Shown: positions 1 to 8,369, counted from the first letter of the stretch. The stretch is DNA of 36,826 bases from Zhongshania aliphaticivorans (GCF_902705855.1 NZ_CACSIJ010000015.1:187209-224034), one strand, 5' to 3'. Program-made: numbers and translations. Notes: generated from the letters alone by a model not told the origin.

Positions 1-160
1 GTGATTTTAATTGTTGAACAAGCCCCGTAAAGAGCTGATATTTTGCCAAGCGATGTAATATTTTGTCACAGCGATTAGGCGAGTAATAACGAACTGTTCG
101 CCACAGGCTTATAACAGTCAGCGATCCGATGATAAAAAATTGCAGTATTGTAAATGCCAT
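1..160 (-). CDS. Small membrane-anchored protein downstream of feoB (3' end outside window)
   Basis: An open frame of 53 codons starts at ATG 158-160 and runs off the window edge. A good ribosome binding site (GAGGTGA) lies at 164-170 and overlaps the feoB stop codon, so the gene is probably translated as the last gene of the feo operon. The visible protein begins MAFTILQFFIIGSLTVISLW, a single hydrophobic segment, followed by a basic stretch (RTVRYYSPNRCDKILHRLAK). Small membrane proteins often follow feoB, for example Cys-rich FeoB-associated proteins. This one shows only one Cys in the visible part, so I do not assign it to a family. Confidence 0.6.
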   Translation of the reverse strand, partial: MAFTILQFFIIGSLTVISLWRTVRYYSPNRCDKILHRLAKYQLFTGLVQQLKS

Positions 161-168
161 AAATCACC

Positions 169-1449
169 TCATCCAAACAGCAGTATGCCAATATGGTAGG
201 CAGAGAAAGATGCGATATAAGCAAGCCCAAATAAATACACAATAGCAAAAGCCATTACTCGCCAAGAATTGGTTTCTTTGCGAATCACCACCAAGGTAGA
301 GATACACTGGGGGGCAAAAACAAACCACGCCAGTAATGACAACGCAGTGGGTAAACTCCATTGTTGCGCGATTAGCTGACCAAGCTGTTGACTAACAGCC
401 TCTTCAGTCCCCGACATGGCATACACCGTACCGAGCGCTGAAACCGCCACTTCCCGCGCTGCCATACCAGGAATTAAGGCGATTGAAATCTGCCAAGTAA
501 AACCAATAGGCTCAAATATAAATGCGAGCAGCTGCCCTAGCTGACCGGCAAAACTGTAATTAATGACCGGGCCGCTAAATCCCTCCGGCGCCGCCGGGAA
601 CGTACAAAGTAACCAAAGCAATACCGTTAACGACAAAATAATACCGCCCACCCTGCGCAAAAATATTTGTGCTCGCTGCAGCAAGCCGATGGCGATGTCC
701 CTAGGGTTGGGCAAACGATATGCCGGCAACTCCATCAATAGTGCGTGCTCATTTTTATCTCGGCGCACGGCTTTCATCACATAGGCAACCAACAAGGCAC
801 TGATAATTCCCGCAAAATACAGTGCAAATAGCACCAAGCCCTGCAAATTGAATAAGCCGGCAATCTGCTGCTGAGGAATAAAAGCAGCAATTAATAAGGT
901 GTATACCGGCAACCTTGCCGAGCAGGTCATCAGCGGAGCAACCAGAATAGTTGTTAGGCGGTCTCTGGGATCTTGAATACTGCGCGTAGCCATAATACCA
1001 GGGATGGCACAGGCAAAACTTGATAACAATGGAATAAACGCGCGACCGGTGAGCCCTGCACGGAACATCAATTTATCGAGTAGATAAGCTGCCCTAGGGA
1101 GATACCCCGACTCTTCTAATAGTAAAATAAATAAAAACAAAATTAAGATTTGCGGCAAAAAAATCAAGACATTCCCTAAACCCGCAATAATGCCATCGTT
1201 AACAAGACTAAACAGTGCGGAATCTTTTGGAATAGATGCCGTAAGCAACTTGCCGACGGCTTCTATCACAAAGCTAATACCGTCCATCAACGGTGCTGCC
1301 CACGCGAACACCGCCTGAAACATAAAAAATAATACGCCTGCCAACACAAGCATACCGAGAACGGGGTGTAACAGCAGTGAATCTAACTGATCATCTAAAT
1401 TGCGATGTTGCCGTGTATGGGTAACGCAGCGATCCAATATCGTTTGCAC
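169..1449 (-). CDS. feoB: Ferrous iron permease FeoB, C-terminal membrane part (after frameshift)
   Basis: This frame carries the membrane half of FeoB, the inner-membrane Fe(II) transporter. The Gate domain signature is clear: GLTGRAFIPLLSSFACAIPG, then IMATRSIQDPRDRLTTILVA and APLMTCSARLPVY. The second Gate repeat shows IPGMAAREVAVSALGTVYAM. About eight to ten hydrophobic segments run to the C-terminus at HIGILLFG. The frame is open further upstream than the nominal GTG at 1447-1449, up to a stop at 1495-1497, and reads APLDYPDPEARYQRVQTILD, which is normal FeoB linker sequence. The GTG is therefore not a natural start; this is the 3' part of a gene whose first part lies in another frame (1391-2023). 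Joined, the protein would be about 617 residues, within the FeoB range. Confidence 0.9.
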   Translation of the reverse strand: MQTILDRCVTHTRQHRNLDDQLDSLLLHPVLGMLVLAGVLFFMFQAVFAWAAPLMDGISFVIEAVGKLLTASIPKDSALFSLVNDGIIAGLGNVLIFLPQILILFLFILLLEESGYLPRAAYLLDKLMFRAGLTGRAFIPLLSSFACAIPGIMATRSIQDPRDRLTTILVAPLMTCSARLPVYTLLIAAFIPQQQIAGLFNLQGLVLFALYFAGIISALLVAYVMKAVRRDKNEHALLMELPAYRLPNPRDIAIGLLQRAQIFLRRVGGIILSLTVLLWLLCTFPAAPEGFSGPVINYSFAGQLGQLLAFIFEPIGFTWQISIALIPGMAAREVAVSALGTVYAMSGTEEAVSQQLGQLIAQQWSLPTALSLLAWFVFAPQCISTLVVIRKETNSWRVMAFAIVYLFGLAYIASFSAYHIGILLFG

Positions 1450-2023
1450 TCGTTGATAGCGCGCTTCTGGATCGGGGTAATCGAGTGGCGCACGTTACCC
1501 AAGCTTGTTGCTGTAACTGCTCACGCAATGCCATAGCACCTTGCTGTTGCACGGCAATGGTTTCAACTACGGGCATGCCCATCTCTTCAGACAGGCTAGC
1601 AATATCTATATGTAGACCTTGACGTCGCGCGCTGTCCATCATATTTACGGCGACAATCATCGGCAGGCCGAGAACCGTTAACTCTAGTGCAAACCGTAAA
1701 TGCAAACGTAAATTAGTGGCGTCCACAACACAAATAATGGCTTCGGGCTGAGGCTCGCCTCGGTACTCCCCCCGCAACACATCTCGTGTTACAGCTTCGT
1801 CGGGGCTGGTGGAGTCGAGACTGTACGCCCCAGGCAGGTCAAGAATTTGTACGCTAGTCTGACTGTCGATAGGACACAGACCCTCTTTGCGCTCCACGGT
1901 CACACCCGCGTAGTTCGCAACTTTTTGCCTGCTACCCGTTAGTAAATTAAACAGCGCCGTTTTACCGCAATTGGGATTACCAACCAGCGCAATACGATGC
2001 ATCTTTGGCTGTGCGCGGCTCAT
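1391..2023 (-). CDS. feoB: FeoB N-terminal G domain (before frameshift)
   Basis: This is the cytosolic GTPase half of FeoB. All expected motifs are present: G1 GNPNCGKT (residues 16-23), the switch region VANYAGVTVERKEG, G3 DLPGAYSL and G4 NMMD. The start ATG (2021-2023) overlaps the feoA stop as ATGA, typical of coupled feoAB translation. Family-like sequence ends at about residue 176 (QQQAWVT). The remaining tail (CATRLPRSRSALSTSANDIG and onward) is out of frame and unlike FeoB, while the correct continuation lies in the next frame. Unless the shift is a sequencing error, the product is a truncated G domain without the membrane pore and would not transport iron. Confidence 0.88.
   Translation of the reverse strand: MSRAQPKMHRIALVGNPNCGKTALFNLLTGSRQKVANYAGVTVERKEGLCPIDSQTSVQILDLPGAYSLDSTSPDEAVTRDVLRGEYRGEPQPEAIICVVDATNLRLHLRFALELTVLGLPMIVAVNMMDSARRQGLHIDIASLSEEMGMPVVETIAVQQQGAMALREQLQQQAWVTCATRLPRSRSALSTSANDIGSLRYPYTATSQFR
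1491..1505 (-). other. Frameshift site inside feoB
   Basis: On the minus strand the G-domain frame reads Q-A-W-V-T-C-A while the permease frame reads R-A-P-L-D-Y-P-D. The permease frame is closed by TAA at 1495-1497, so the switch must fall close to 1491-1505. One extra base (or two missing bases) around GGGTAACGT restores a single FeoB frame. No long homopolymer or classical slippery heptamer is visible, so this is either a genuine mutation or an assembly error rather than obvious programmed frameshifting. Confidence 0.75.
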
Positions 2024-2259
2024 TTATTTTCCACCACCTGAATTCGCTGTGCTTCTTCTTTTCGCAATGCGAAACGAGTATTGCCGACCCGCACAACCAA
2101 GGGGTTTCCCCCCCAAAGGCCTTTAGCAATGACACGCACATTTGCACCCGCGACAAAACCAAGCTCGCGAATACGCAACGCGATGGGGTCGTCCGAGCTA
2201 CTGTTTATAACAGCCTGCACGGTAGCGTGGCCGCCTTTAGGCAGTTCGGACAGGTTCAT
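2020..2259 (-). CDS. feoA: FeoA, small SH3-like partner of FeoB
   Basis: The 79-residue protein matches FeoA in length and pattern: MNLSELPKGGHATVQAV, then ALRIRELGFVAGANVRVIAK, then NPLVVRVGNTRFALRKEEAQ and a short tail. The 'R-I-R-E-L-G-F-x-x-G' turn and the 'F-A-L-R-x-x-E-A' motif are family hallmarks. FeoA is a cytosolic SH3-fold protein that associates with FeoB and is needed for Fe(II) uptake. It is the first gene of the operon, overlaps feoB by 4 bp, and has a Fur-box-like site just upstream of its start. Confidence 0.95.
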   Translation of the reverse strand: MNLSELPKGGHATVQAVINSSSDDPIALRIRELGFVAGANVRVIAKGLWGGNPLVVRVGNTRFALRKEEAQRIQVVENK

Positions 2260-2275
2260 AACTCACTCAGATGGA

Positions 2276-2294
2276 AATGATAATTAGTCGCATT
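2276..2294 (-). promoter_or_regulatory. Fur box upstream of feoA
   Basis: Read on the minus strand, the 19-mer is AATGCGACTAATTATCATT. Against the commonly cited consensus AATGAGAATGATTATCATT it matches 16 of 19 positions. It lies 17-35 bp upstream of the feoA start codon, as expected for an operator near the promoter. Iron-replete Fur would then repress feoAB. The match is seen in the sequence; the regulation is inferred. Confidence 0.7.
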
Positions 2295-2369
2295 ATACTC
2301 GCTTAAGGAGCTTATCTCCACGCCAACTTGAATGTCGTGGCAAGTTAATTGACGTAGCTCAAGACCGAG

Positions 2370-3560
2370 CTATTGGAAAATTCCGCGCAACACAAAACCC
2401 GCAACCCAGCGCTGCTGATCAATATTGCCAAAGGCCTCATCTACCCACTCCGTGCGAAGCGTCAGATTAGAATTGTAATGAAAGCGGTAACTGACCGTTG
2501 TCCGCTTAGGATCAATGCCCTGGGGATTATCTAAGCTGGTCGCACGCCCTACTAATATGGCGGCAGAACCGCTCAAGCTATTGTCTAATGACAAGCTTTC
2601 ATAACGAGAGCTAGCCTCATGGCGACCGCGCCGCCACGTAACGCCTAACTGAGTCGATTGATATTCGCTATTCAGCGATGCTTGACGTTGCGAATCGACA
2701 ACTACGCCATCGTTCTCTAACTGTGTAATGCTAAGGTCGAGCTGTAGAGTGTCTTGATGGCCGACGGCAATATCCAGCTGCGCGTCTAACCCACCGGCTA
2801 AAATGTCACCAGAAAAATAGGCGTCATTGCTACTGACCACCACGTTGCCGTGGCTATGCCCGCCAAAGTAGCGGGTGTCTCTACGTTTTTCTGCCTCGGC
2901 ACTAAGCAGCCAACCGCCTAGTGTGAATTTAAGGCTGCGGTATTTACCGCTATACCGAGCGAAAACATCGCCGGCATGGCCGTTGTCGGCAAGCCAGCTA
3001 TCACCCCGCCAAAGCTCTGCGCCGTAATGCCATGCGCCGCTTTGTAGGCTGCCACGAATACCTGTATCGACTAGACTGCGGCCCCAAAAAATGTCTCCGC
3101 TTAAGCTTGCTTCGCTATACGCATCTTGGCTGGCGTGCCAATTCGCATGGGGAGCGAATGCCGCAAACATTTTCCCCACCTCCAGTCGCAGCTTGCTGTC
3201 GTCGAATCGCCACTGATACATATACCAGTAATGGGCAAATTTAAATTCTGTTTCGCCGTGACCACCATGCGCTTCTGCGCTGAGCTGAATGCCGTTGTCG
3301 GGACTAAAAGCATAGCGATAATCCGCCGTTGCATCATCTAATGCGGCATCGTCTTCCACGGGTAGCGCTTCGCCCCCCATTAAAGCGCCAGGAATTTGCC
3401 AATCACTATTTGGCGCCACATAGTTTTTGTCGCGATAGCTATAAGACAAATATACCGCCAATCCCGTTTCGATTAAGGGAGTGTCGTCAGTGTTAAGCTC
3501 ATGACCAAAAGCCGCTTGACTGAGTGCCAAAGCAACAAGAAAGAATGTGTAATTCTTCAT
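2370..3560 (-). CDS. Outer-membrane beta-barrel protein of the MbnPH-type operon
   Basis: The 396-residue protein has a signal peptide (MKNYTFFLVALALSQAAFG, cleavage near residue 19). The rest is made of alternating short beta-like segments rich in Trp, Tyr, Gly and Asp, ending in the aromatic terminus VLRGIFQ, typical of outer-membrane barrels. His-rich patches near the N-terminus (AEAHGGHGETEFKFAHYWYM) and mid-protein (FGGHSHGNVVV) could bind metal. The gene starts 3 bp after the MbnH-like gene ends, so it is the third gene of that operon. I do not recognise a named porin family. From context it is inferred to move a metal, metal complex or substrate across the outer membrane together with the lipoprotein pair. 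A porin-like role is the main alternative. Confidence 0.7.
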   Translation of the reverse strand: MKNYTFFLVALALSQAAFGHELNTDDTPLIETGLAVYLSYSYRDKNYVAPNSDWQIPGALMGGEALPVEDDAALDDATADYRYAFSPDNGIQLSAEAHGGHGETEFKFAHYWYMYQWRFDDSKLRLEVGKMFAAFAPHANWHASQDAYSEASLSGDIFWGRSLVDTGIRGSLQSGAWHYGAELWRGDSWLADNGHAGDVFARYSGKYRSLKFTLGGWLLSAEAEKRRDTRYFGGHSHGNVVVSSNDAYFSGDILAGGLDAQLDIAVGHQDTLQLDLSITQLENDGVVVDSQRQASLNSEYQSTQLGVTWRRGRHEASSRYESLSLDNSLSGSAAILVGRATSLDNPQGIDPKRTTVSYRFHYNSNLTLRTEWVDEAFGNIDQQRWVAGFVLRGIFQ

Positions 3561-3563
3561 TAC

Positions 3564-4739
3564 TTAATTTTCCCAAGGATTAGCAAAGCGAGGATTGTTG
3601 ATGAGCTCAAAATCCGTGAGACTTTCCAAAAAGGCAATCAGGTTTTGAATATCGTCTTCGCTAATGTCAAAACCAGACACAAAGCCATCGCGAAACGGGT
3701 TTGCTCTCCCATCCCCTGTATTCGGCCCATTACTGATATTACGACCTCCCGCTGCGTAGGTGCGAATAACCTCCTCAAGCGTCGCTATACTGCCGTCGTG
3801 CATATACGGCGCAGTAAGGGCTACATTGCGCAAACTCGGCGCTTTGAATCTACCCATGTCGCTAGCTTTACCCGTAATTTCAATAATCCCTTGGCTTATT
3901 TCAGGGTAAGCACCTTGGTCGTCAAGATTGTAAAGACCCGTATTATGGAAAGGCGTGTCAACAAATAACTGGCTGCTATCGGCAGTGGCATCAGTAAAGT
4001 TATACCCACCGTGGCAGTGGAAGCACTCCAAATCCTCACTAAAAAACAATTCTCTCCCTTTGAGCGCCGCATTTGAGATTACATTCGCCTCACCATTCTC
4101 GTAGCGATCAGTGTCACTACTAAAGGAGTTGATGCCGCGCACAAACGTCGCCAGGGCTTTAACAATAATATTAAAGTTCAGCACGTCGTTATCACCACCA
4201 CTATCTAACTCACCAACGAGTTGTTGATATATGGGGTCGGCGTCTAGCTCGGCCAATACAGCGTTTTTGTTATCTTCGTTAAGGCCTTGCTCAACAGGAA
4301 ACTCACCAAATAACGGCACTAAAATTTGCTGTTCTAATGTGACTAACGCCGGATTCGCCCATGTGTAAGTGGTGTTAAACGCCACATTTACCAAGCTTTG
4401 GGCATTGCGTGGATGCAGCTCGCCAGTGGAGCCAATAGAGCGTTCCAAGGACTCGGCAAACGCCATATTTTGATGATGGCAAGACTCGCATGACTGGCTA
4501 CCATTGCCGGACAACCGCTGTTCGTAAAACAAGTGGCGACCTAGTTCAAACATCGCTTCATTAACCGGGTTCTCGCTAGGAACAATCGGCAAAGGAATAT
4601 GCGCAGGAAGATTCCAGTCAAACTGACGCTCAGCTGAGCTGCCACCAGTTTGATATCGGGTTTCACTACCGCCGCCACATGCAGACAATCCTGAAACGAA
4701 AATGGCCGCAAACGCGGCCAAAGCAAAATATTTTGTCAT
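3564..4739 (-). CDS. MbnH-like di-haem enzyme (MauG / cytochrome c peroxidase family), lipoprotein
   Basis: Lipobox LSAC places the lipidated Cys at residue 21. Two c-type haem sites are visible: C84-E-S-C-H88 and C239-F-H-C-H243. The usual family blocks are ELGRHLFYEQRLSGNG before the first haem and GRFKAPSLRNVALTAPYMHD near residues 297-314. At 391 residues it fits the MauG/CcpA superfamily. Its partner upstream (4748-5653) is MbnP-like, so the best match is MbnH, the 'di-heme enzyme' of the metallo-mystery pair. In the characterised methanotroph pair, MbnH oxidises a Trp of MbnP to kynurenine, which helps build a copper site. Here that chemistry is inferred from pairing and motifs. A plain cytochrome c peroxidase is less likely because of the partner gene. 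Confidence 0.85.
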   Translation of the reverse strand: MTKYFALAAFAAIFVSGLSACGGGSETRYQTGGSSAERQFDWNLPAHIPLPIVPSENPVNEAMFELGRHLFYEQRLSGNGSQSCESCHHQNMAFAESLERSIGSTGELHPRNAQSLVNVAFNTTYTWANPALVTLEQQILVPLFGEFPVEQGLNEDNKNAVLAELDADPIYQQLVGELDSGGDNDVLNFNIIVKALATFVRGINSFSSDTDRYENGEANVISNAALKGRELFFSEDLECFHCHGGYNFTDATADSSQLFVDTPFHNTGLYNLDDQGAYPEISQGIIEITGKASDMGRFKAPSLRNVALTAPYMHDGSIATLEEVIRTYAAGGRNISNGPNTGDGRANPFRDGFVSGFDISEDDIQNLIAFLESLTDFELINNPRFANPWEN

Positions 4740-4747
4740 ACTATGCT

Positions 4748-5653
4748 CTAAAGTGACTCAACGCTAAACACGGTTTGGCCTTCGGTTGGATCGCTATTGT
4801 CGCCAAGGCCCATACCGAGTGCGTCAAAAATAGCTGGACAATCTAAATCTGTCGGGCCAGACATACACCCAGGCGCACCACCTTGATCGCTCATTAATGC
4901 ACTATTCTCAACAAGCTTGCCGTAATCAATAACAATCTGTTGATTAGCAATATCGCTAATATCTAATTCAATAGTCGGGCGGTTATTTGCACTACAACTC
5001 ACGGTTTCACCAGTTTGCGGATTTCCCTCGCAACCGGTGCTGCCTAAATGAATATTCCATGTTGTAGTTGTTGAATTATCCGGCTTTATCACACCGCCAT
5101 CTGGGGCGACATCCATACGTAAATGCTTGTAACCAGACTGCCACGACCAAAACAGATCCGTACGATTTAACGGCGTCACTGCAGCAGATGCGTCCTCGTG
5201 ATTCAATTCGCTAGGCACGCCAACGGTGAAACGTATACGATCTACATTTATGAGTTCGCCTTGCACACTGCCTATAAGCTTATTATTAATCGGCTTCGCA
5301 GTATCACTCCCACAGCTATCCAGCTTGTCTTGATAATCCAACAACGCCACACCACTGCTCTGCCAATCGTTATCGTCCAGTGTAAATGGCAGCTCTGTGC
5401 CATCGCTATTAATCAACACAACATTATGAATATACAAAGCAAAGCCACGAATAGTTCCTGATGCGGAATCACTACCTAAGCCACTAAGCTGCGCACCGCA
5501 TTTTATTTCAGTGCCATTGGCACGCGCAGTAAAAGGAATACTGATCTCACTTGTCGCCGCACCGGTTCCGCCACCGCCGCTTGAACCGCCACCACAAGCC
5601 AAAATCGCCAATGATGTAGAGGTAATCAATCCTAGCTTTGCTAATAAATTCAT
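4748..5653 (-). CDS. MbnP-like copper-binding lipoprotein (metallo-mystery pair four-Cys motif protein)
   Basis: The 301-residue protein has the lipobox LAILAC (Cys20) and a Gly/Ser-rich tether (residues 21-33). A beta-rich domain follows, starting ISIPFTARANGTEIKCG. Hallmarks of the MbnP family are FALYIHNVVL (71-80), the block RTDLFWSWQSGYKHLRMD (164-181, Trp169 and Trp171), and Cys residues 52, 114, 208, 220, 263 and 272, of which the last four form the spaced C-terminal set. In the characterised pair a Trp is converted to kynurenine by MbnH and the protein binds copper. Trp169 or Trp171 is the natural candidate here (inference). It is the first gene of a three-gene operon, 8 bp before the MbnH-like gene. 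No methanobactin biosynthesis genes are visible nearby. Confidence 0.85.
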   Translation of the reverse strand: MNLLAKLGLITSTSLAILACGGGSSGGGGTGAATSEISIPFTARANGTEIKCGAQLSGLGSDSASGTIRGFALYIHNVVLINSDGTELPFTLDDNDWQSSGVALLDYQDKLDSCGSDTAKPINNKLIGSVQGELINVDRIRFTVGVPSELNHEDASAAVTPLNRTDLFWSWQSGYKHLRMDVAPDGGVIKPDNSTTTTWNIHLGSTGCEGNPQTGETVSCSANNRPTIELDISDIANQQIVIDYGKLVENSALMSDQGGAPGCMSGPTDLDCPAIFDALGMGLGDNSDPTEGQTVFSVESL

Positions 5654-5679
5654 TTATGTGCCCTCAGAAAGTCGTCGCT

Positions 5680-5725
5680 ATATTAGCTGCAATACTACGC
5701 GGCGAGAATGCGACTATTTGTCGCA
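5680..5725 (-). promoter_or_regulatory. Palindrome and candidate promoter upstream of the mbnP-like gene
   Basis: A perfect inverted repeat TGCGAC-N5-GTCGCA (5709-5725) lies 56-72 bp upstream of the mbnP-like start. A possible -10 hexamer TAATAT (minus strand, 5680-5685) sits so that the palindrome would cover the -35 region. The left part, AATGCGACTA, is identical to the start of the feoA Fur box, but the whole 19-mer matches the Fur consensus at only about 11 positions. It may be a weak Fur site or bind another metal regulator. Confidence 0.4.
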
Positions 5726-5844
5726 GCTAGCCTTGCAACGAATAGAAAGCGTGATTTCATCGCAAGATTAAGACTCGAAAATTATCTAACTAGAGCGCAG
5801 TAAAGAGCTTAAGGAGCATTTTTAAATCGATTACACTGAGCTCC

Positions 5845-7068
5845 ATGAACTTCTCACACAGCGCACTGCAGCTCAACGCCCTATTGAAACAGCACCAAGC
5901 GCTGTGGCGTTACAACGCCTATAACAATATTACTGCGCGCTCATTTGACGACTACCCGGAACTACTCACTTTTTTGTTTGGCCTTACCGATGACAAACTT
6001 AACCACCTACAGTCAAATGATCGAGATTTACTGACTGCGTTAGCACCCTATTTTCCACCCGCCACTGAGCTACTCCACCTTATCTCACTCACCCCGTCAC
6101 CAGAACATCATGCATGTGAACCACCAGCGGGTATTCCCGGCAGGAAGTGGCAGCAAATCCAAGCATTTATAAACGCGCACCCGCTGTCCGAATTCTCAGA
6201 TCAGCAAGAAGAACCAACACGCCCTGCGCGTATCAATAACACGCCATTGATTGAATGGTGTAGTGGCAAAGGCTATTTGAGCGAAGCCTTAACGATGCGT
6301 TACGGACTAGACGCCACCGGCCTAGAAATCGACGAAGCGCTAGTATCAGAGGGTAATCAGCGGGCAGAAAACACCAAACTCAAACGCAAGGTCGTCATCT
6401 GTGACGTACTGAGCGATAAGGTATTTGCCTACCTAAACCCATCAATGCAAGTACTGGCACTGCATGCCTGCGGCGCTCTTCACCAACGACTATTAACAAC
6501 TGCCGTAGCCAGCAACAGCCGACGCCTCAGCTTTTCACCGTGCTGTTACCATCGCTTTAACGACGGCAAATATCACAATCTCTCGCCACAAATGCAAAAC
6601 AGCGGCCTTCGCTTTAGCAACGACGATTTGCGCACCGCAGTAAGACAAACCCATACCGCGCGCGCCGGTGAAACCGCAGCTCGAAGACAATTACAAGCGC
6701 GTTATTTAGCCTTGCGTGTGATACTAGATAAGCAGGGTATTTCCGCCAACACGCCCCTACCCTCAACGGCACAGCACTGGAGCAAAGCCAGTTTTGGTGA
6801 TTGGTTAGCTACCGTGCTTAAGCTCAAGCCGCTAAGCATTAATATCCCCAGCCATCTTGCTGACTATGAAAAAGTAGGCTGGCAATTACTGAAAACCGCA
6901 GAGCGTATTGATCTTGTTCGCATGGCGTTTCGGCGCGCCATCGAATTGCACTGCGTCTTAGACAGTGTGCTGTTTCTACAAGAACACCAATATCACTGCA
7001 CCCTCAGCGAATTTTGCTCTACCTCACTCACTCCTAGAAACCTGTTAATTCAAGCCGAGAAAGCATAG
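5845..7068 (+). CDS. SAM-dependent methyltransferase, METTL25-like
   Basis: This 407-residue protein has a Rossmann-type methyltransferase core. Motif I is IEWCSGKGYLSEAL (136-149), the acidic end of strand two is TGLEID (158-163), and CDVL (186-189) follows. A Cys-rich core LALHACGALH (204-213) and SFSPCCYHR (229-237) resembles the Methyltransf_32/METTL25 type. The N-terminal 120 residues are mostly helical, and about 130 residues after the core look helical too. The substrate is not evident; relatives are annotated only generically. It sits 110 bp before rlmI on the same strand, and both are methyltransferases, which hints at RNA or ribosomal substrates but does not prove it. Confidence 0.75.
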   Translation: MNFSHSALQLNALLKQHQALWRYNAYNNITARSFDDYPELLTFLFGLTDDKLNHLQSNDRDLLTALAPYFPPATELLHLISLTPSPEHHACEPPAGIPGRKWQQIQAFINAHPLSEFSDQQEEPTRPARINNTPLIEWCSGKGYLSEALTMRYGLDATGLEIDEALVSEGNQRAENTKLKRKVVICDVLSDKVFAYLNPSMQVLALHACGALHQRLLTTAVASNSRRLSFSPCCYHRFNDGKYHNLSPQMQNSGLRFSNDDLRTAVRQTHTARAGETAARRQLQARYLALRVILDKQGISANTPLPSTAQHWSKASFGDWLATVLKLKPLSINIPSHLADYEKVGWQLLKTAERIDLVRMAFRRAIELHCVLDSVLFLQEHQYHCTLSEFCSTSLTPRNLLIQAEKA

Positions 7069-7178
7069 GCATTTTGAGCCAACCAGTAATTGTCATACGT
7101 AAACCTGTAATGTATTTCACCCCACGCGCCAATCAGGGATAATGCCCGCTTTAGCCCCACCGCCATCGAGATTCCAAT

Positions 7179-8369
7179 ATGACTCTGCAACGCCTCCGCC
7201 TAGCCAAAAACGAAGACAAACGTCTGCGCAGCGGTCATCTTTGGATTTACAGCAATGAAATCGACAGTAATGCCACTCCGCTGCGCAATTTTGCCGCCGG
7301 TGAGCACGTTATCGTAGAAAATCAGCAAGGCAAGGACCTTGGCCTAGCCTACGTGAACCCACAGTCACTAATTTGCGCTCGACTATTAAGCAATGACGAG
7401 CGCGCCATCGATGTTAACTTTTTCAAAAAACGCATCAAGTCGGCACTCGCGCTGCGTGAAACACTTTATGAGCACCCCTGCTACCGTTTAATTTACGGCG
7501 AAAGCGATTTACTACCCGGTCTCGTTGTTGACCGCTTTGGTGATCATTTATCTGTGCAGCTTAACACCGCCGGCATGGATGCCATGCGCGACATTATTAT
7601 TGAAGCCTTGGTACGTATGCTACAACCGCAATCGATTCTACTGCGCAACGATTCGCCAGTTCGCAAATTAGAAGGCTTGGAGCTAGAAGTGGTTACCGCC
7701 TATGGCGAGGTACCCGATGAAGTTGAGCTTATTGAAAATGGCGTACGCTTTTTAGCGCCGTTGGCGGCAGGCCAAAAAACCGGCTGGTTCTACGACCAAC
7801 GCCCCAACCGTGAATGGCTGCGTGCCCTTGCCCCAGGTAAGCGCGTACTCGACGTTTTTAGTTATGTGGGCAGCTTTGGCGTGCAGGCTGCAGTCTTTGG
7901 TGCAAGCGATGTATGGTGCGCTGACATATCCGAAACCGCATTAGATATGGTGCATAAGAACGCCGAGCTCAATGGCGTCGCCGACAAACTCAGTACCGTT
8001 CAAGGTGATGCCTTCACCACACTTAAGTCTCTAAAAGAAGCCGACGAGCGCTTCGATATCATTATTGTAGATCCGCCGGCATTTATAAAACGCAAAAAAG
8101 ATCAGAAGGAAGGGATTCTGGCTTACCGCCGTATCAATGAGATGGCGATGCGTCTACTAAACCACGATGGGTTTCTCATCTCTGGTTCATGTTCAATGCA
8201 TATGCCGCGGGAAGAAATGCTAGATTTAGTGCGCGCGTCTGCTCGCCATATTGATCGTCATGCGCAAATTCTTGCAGAAGGTATGCAGGGGGCCGACCAC
8301 CCAGTACATTCAGCAATACCGGAAACCCGCTATCTGAAAGCTGTGTTAAGTCGAATTTCCCGCGTGTAA
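7179..8369 (+). CDS. rlmI: 23S rRNA m5C1962 methyltransferase RlmI
   Basis: The protein has the length (396 aa) and order of RlmI/YccW. An N-terminal PUA domain (about 1-80: RLAKNEDKRLRSGHLWIYSN) is followed by a linker with GESDLLPGLVVDRFGDHLSV. The methyltransferase core has motif I RVLDVFSYVGSFGVQAA (222-238), the acidic residue in CADISE, motif IV DPPAF (298-302) and motif VI SGSCSMHM (335-342) with the catalytic-type Cys338. RlmI methylates C1962 of 23S rRNA at C5. It ends with its own intrinsic terminator. Confidence 0.93.
   Translation: MTLQRLRLAKNEDKRLRSGHLWIYSNEIDSNATPLRNFAAGEHVIVENQQGKDLGLAYVNPQSLICARLLSNDERAIDVNFFKKRIKSALALRETLYEHPCYRLIYGESDLLPGLVVDRFGDHLSVQLNTAGMDAMRDIIIEALVRMLQPQSILLRNDSPVRKLEGLELEVVTAYGEVPDEVELIENGVRFLAPLAAGQKTGWFYDQRPNREWLRALAPGKRVLDVFSYVGSFGVQAAVFGASDVWCADISETALDMVHKNAELNGVADKLSTVQGDAFTTLKSLKEADERFDIIIVDPPAFIKRKKDQKEGILAYRRINEMAMRLLNHDGFLISGSCSMHMPREEMLDLVRASARHIDRHAQILAEGMQGADHPVHSAIPETRYLKAVLSRISRV

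Noticed and set aside
1391-1505. Programmed ribosomal frameshifting in feoB
   Set aside because: No slippery heptamer or obvious downstream stimulator at the junction, and FeoB is not known to need frameshifting.
2355-2372. Hairpin TAGCTC-N6-GAGCTA at the end of the barrel gene as a terminator
   Set aside because: Short stem of moderate GC and no T run on either strand.
2370-5653. A methanobactin biosynthesis operon
   Set aside because: Only the MbnP and MbnH parts are present; there is no precursor peptide or MbnB/MbnC-like gene in the window.
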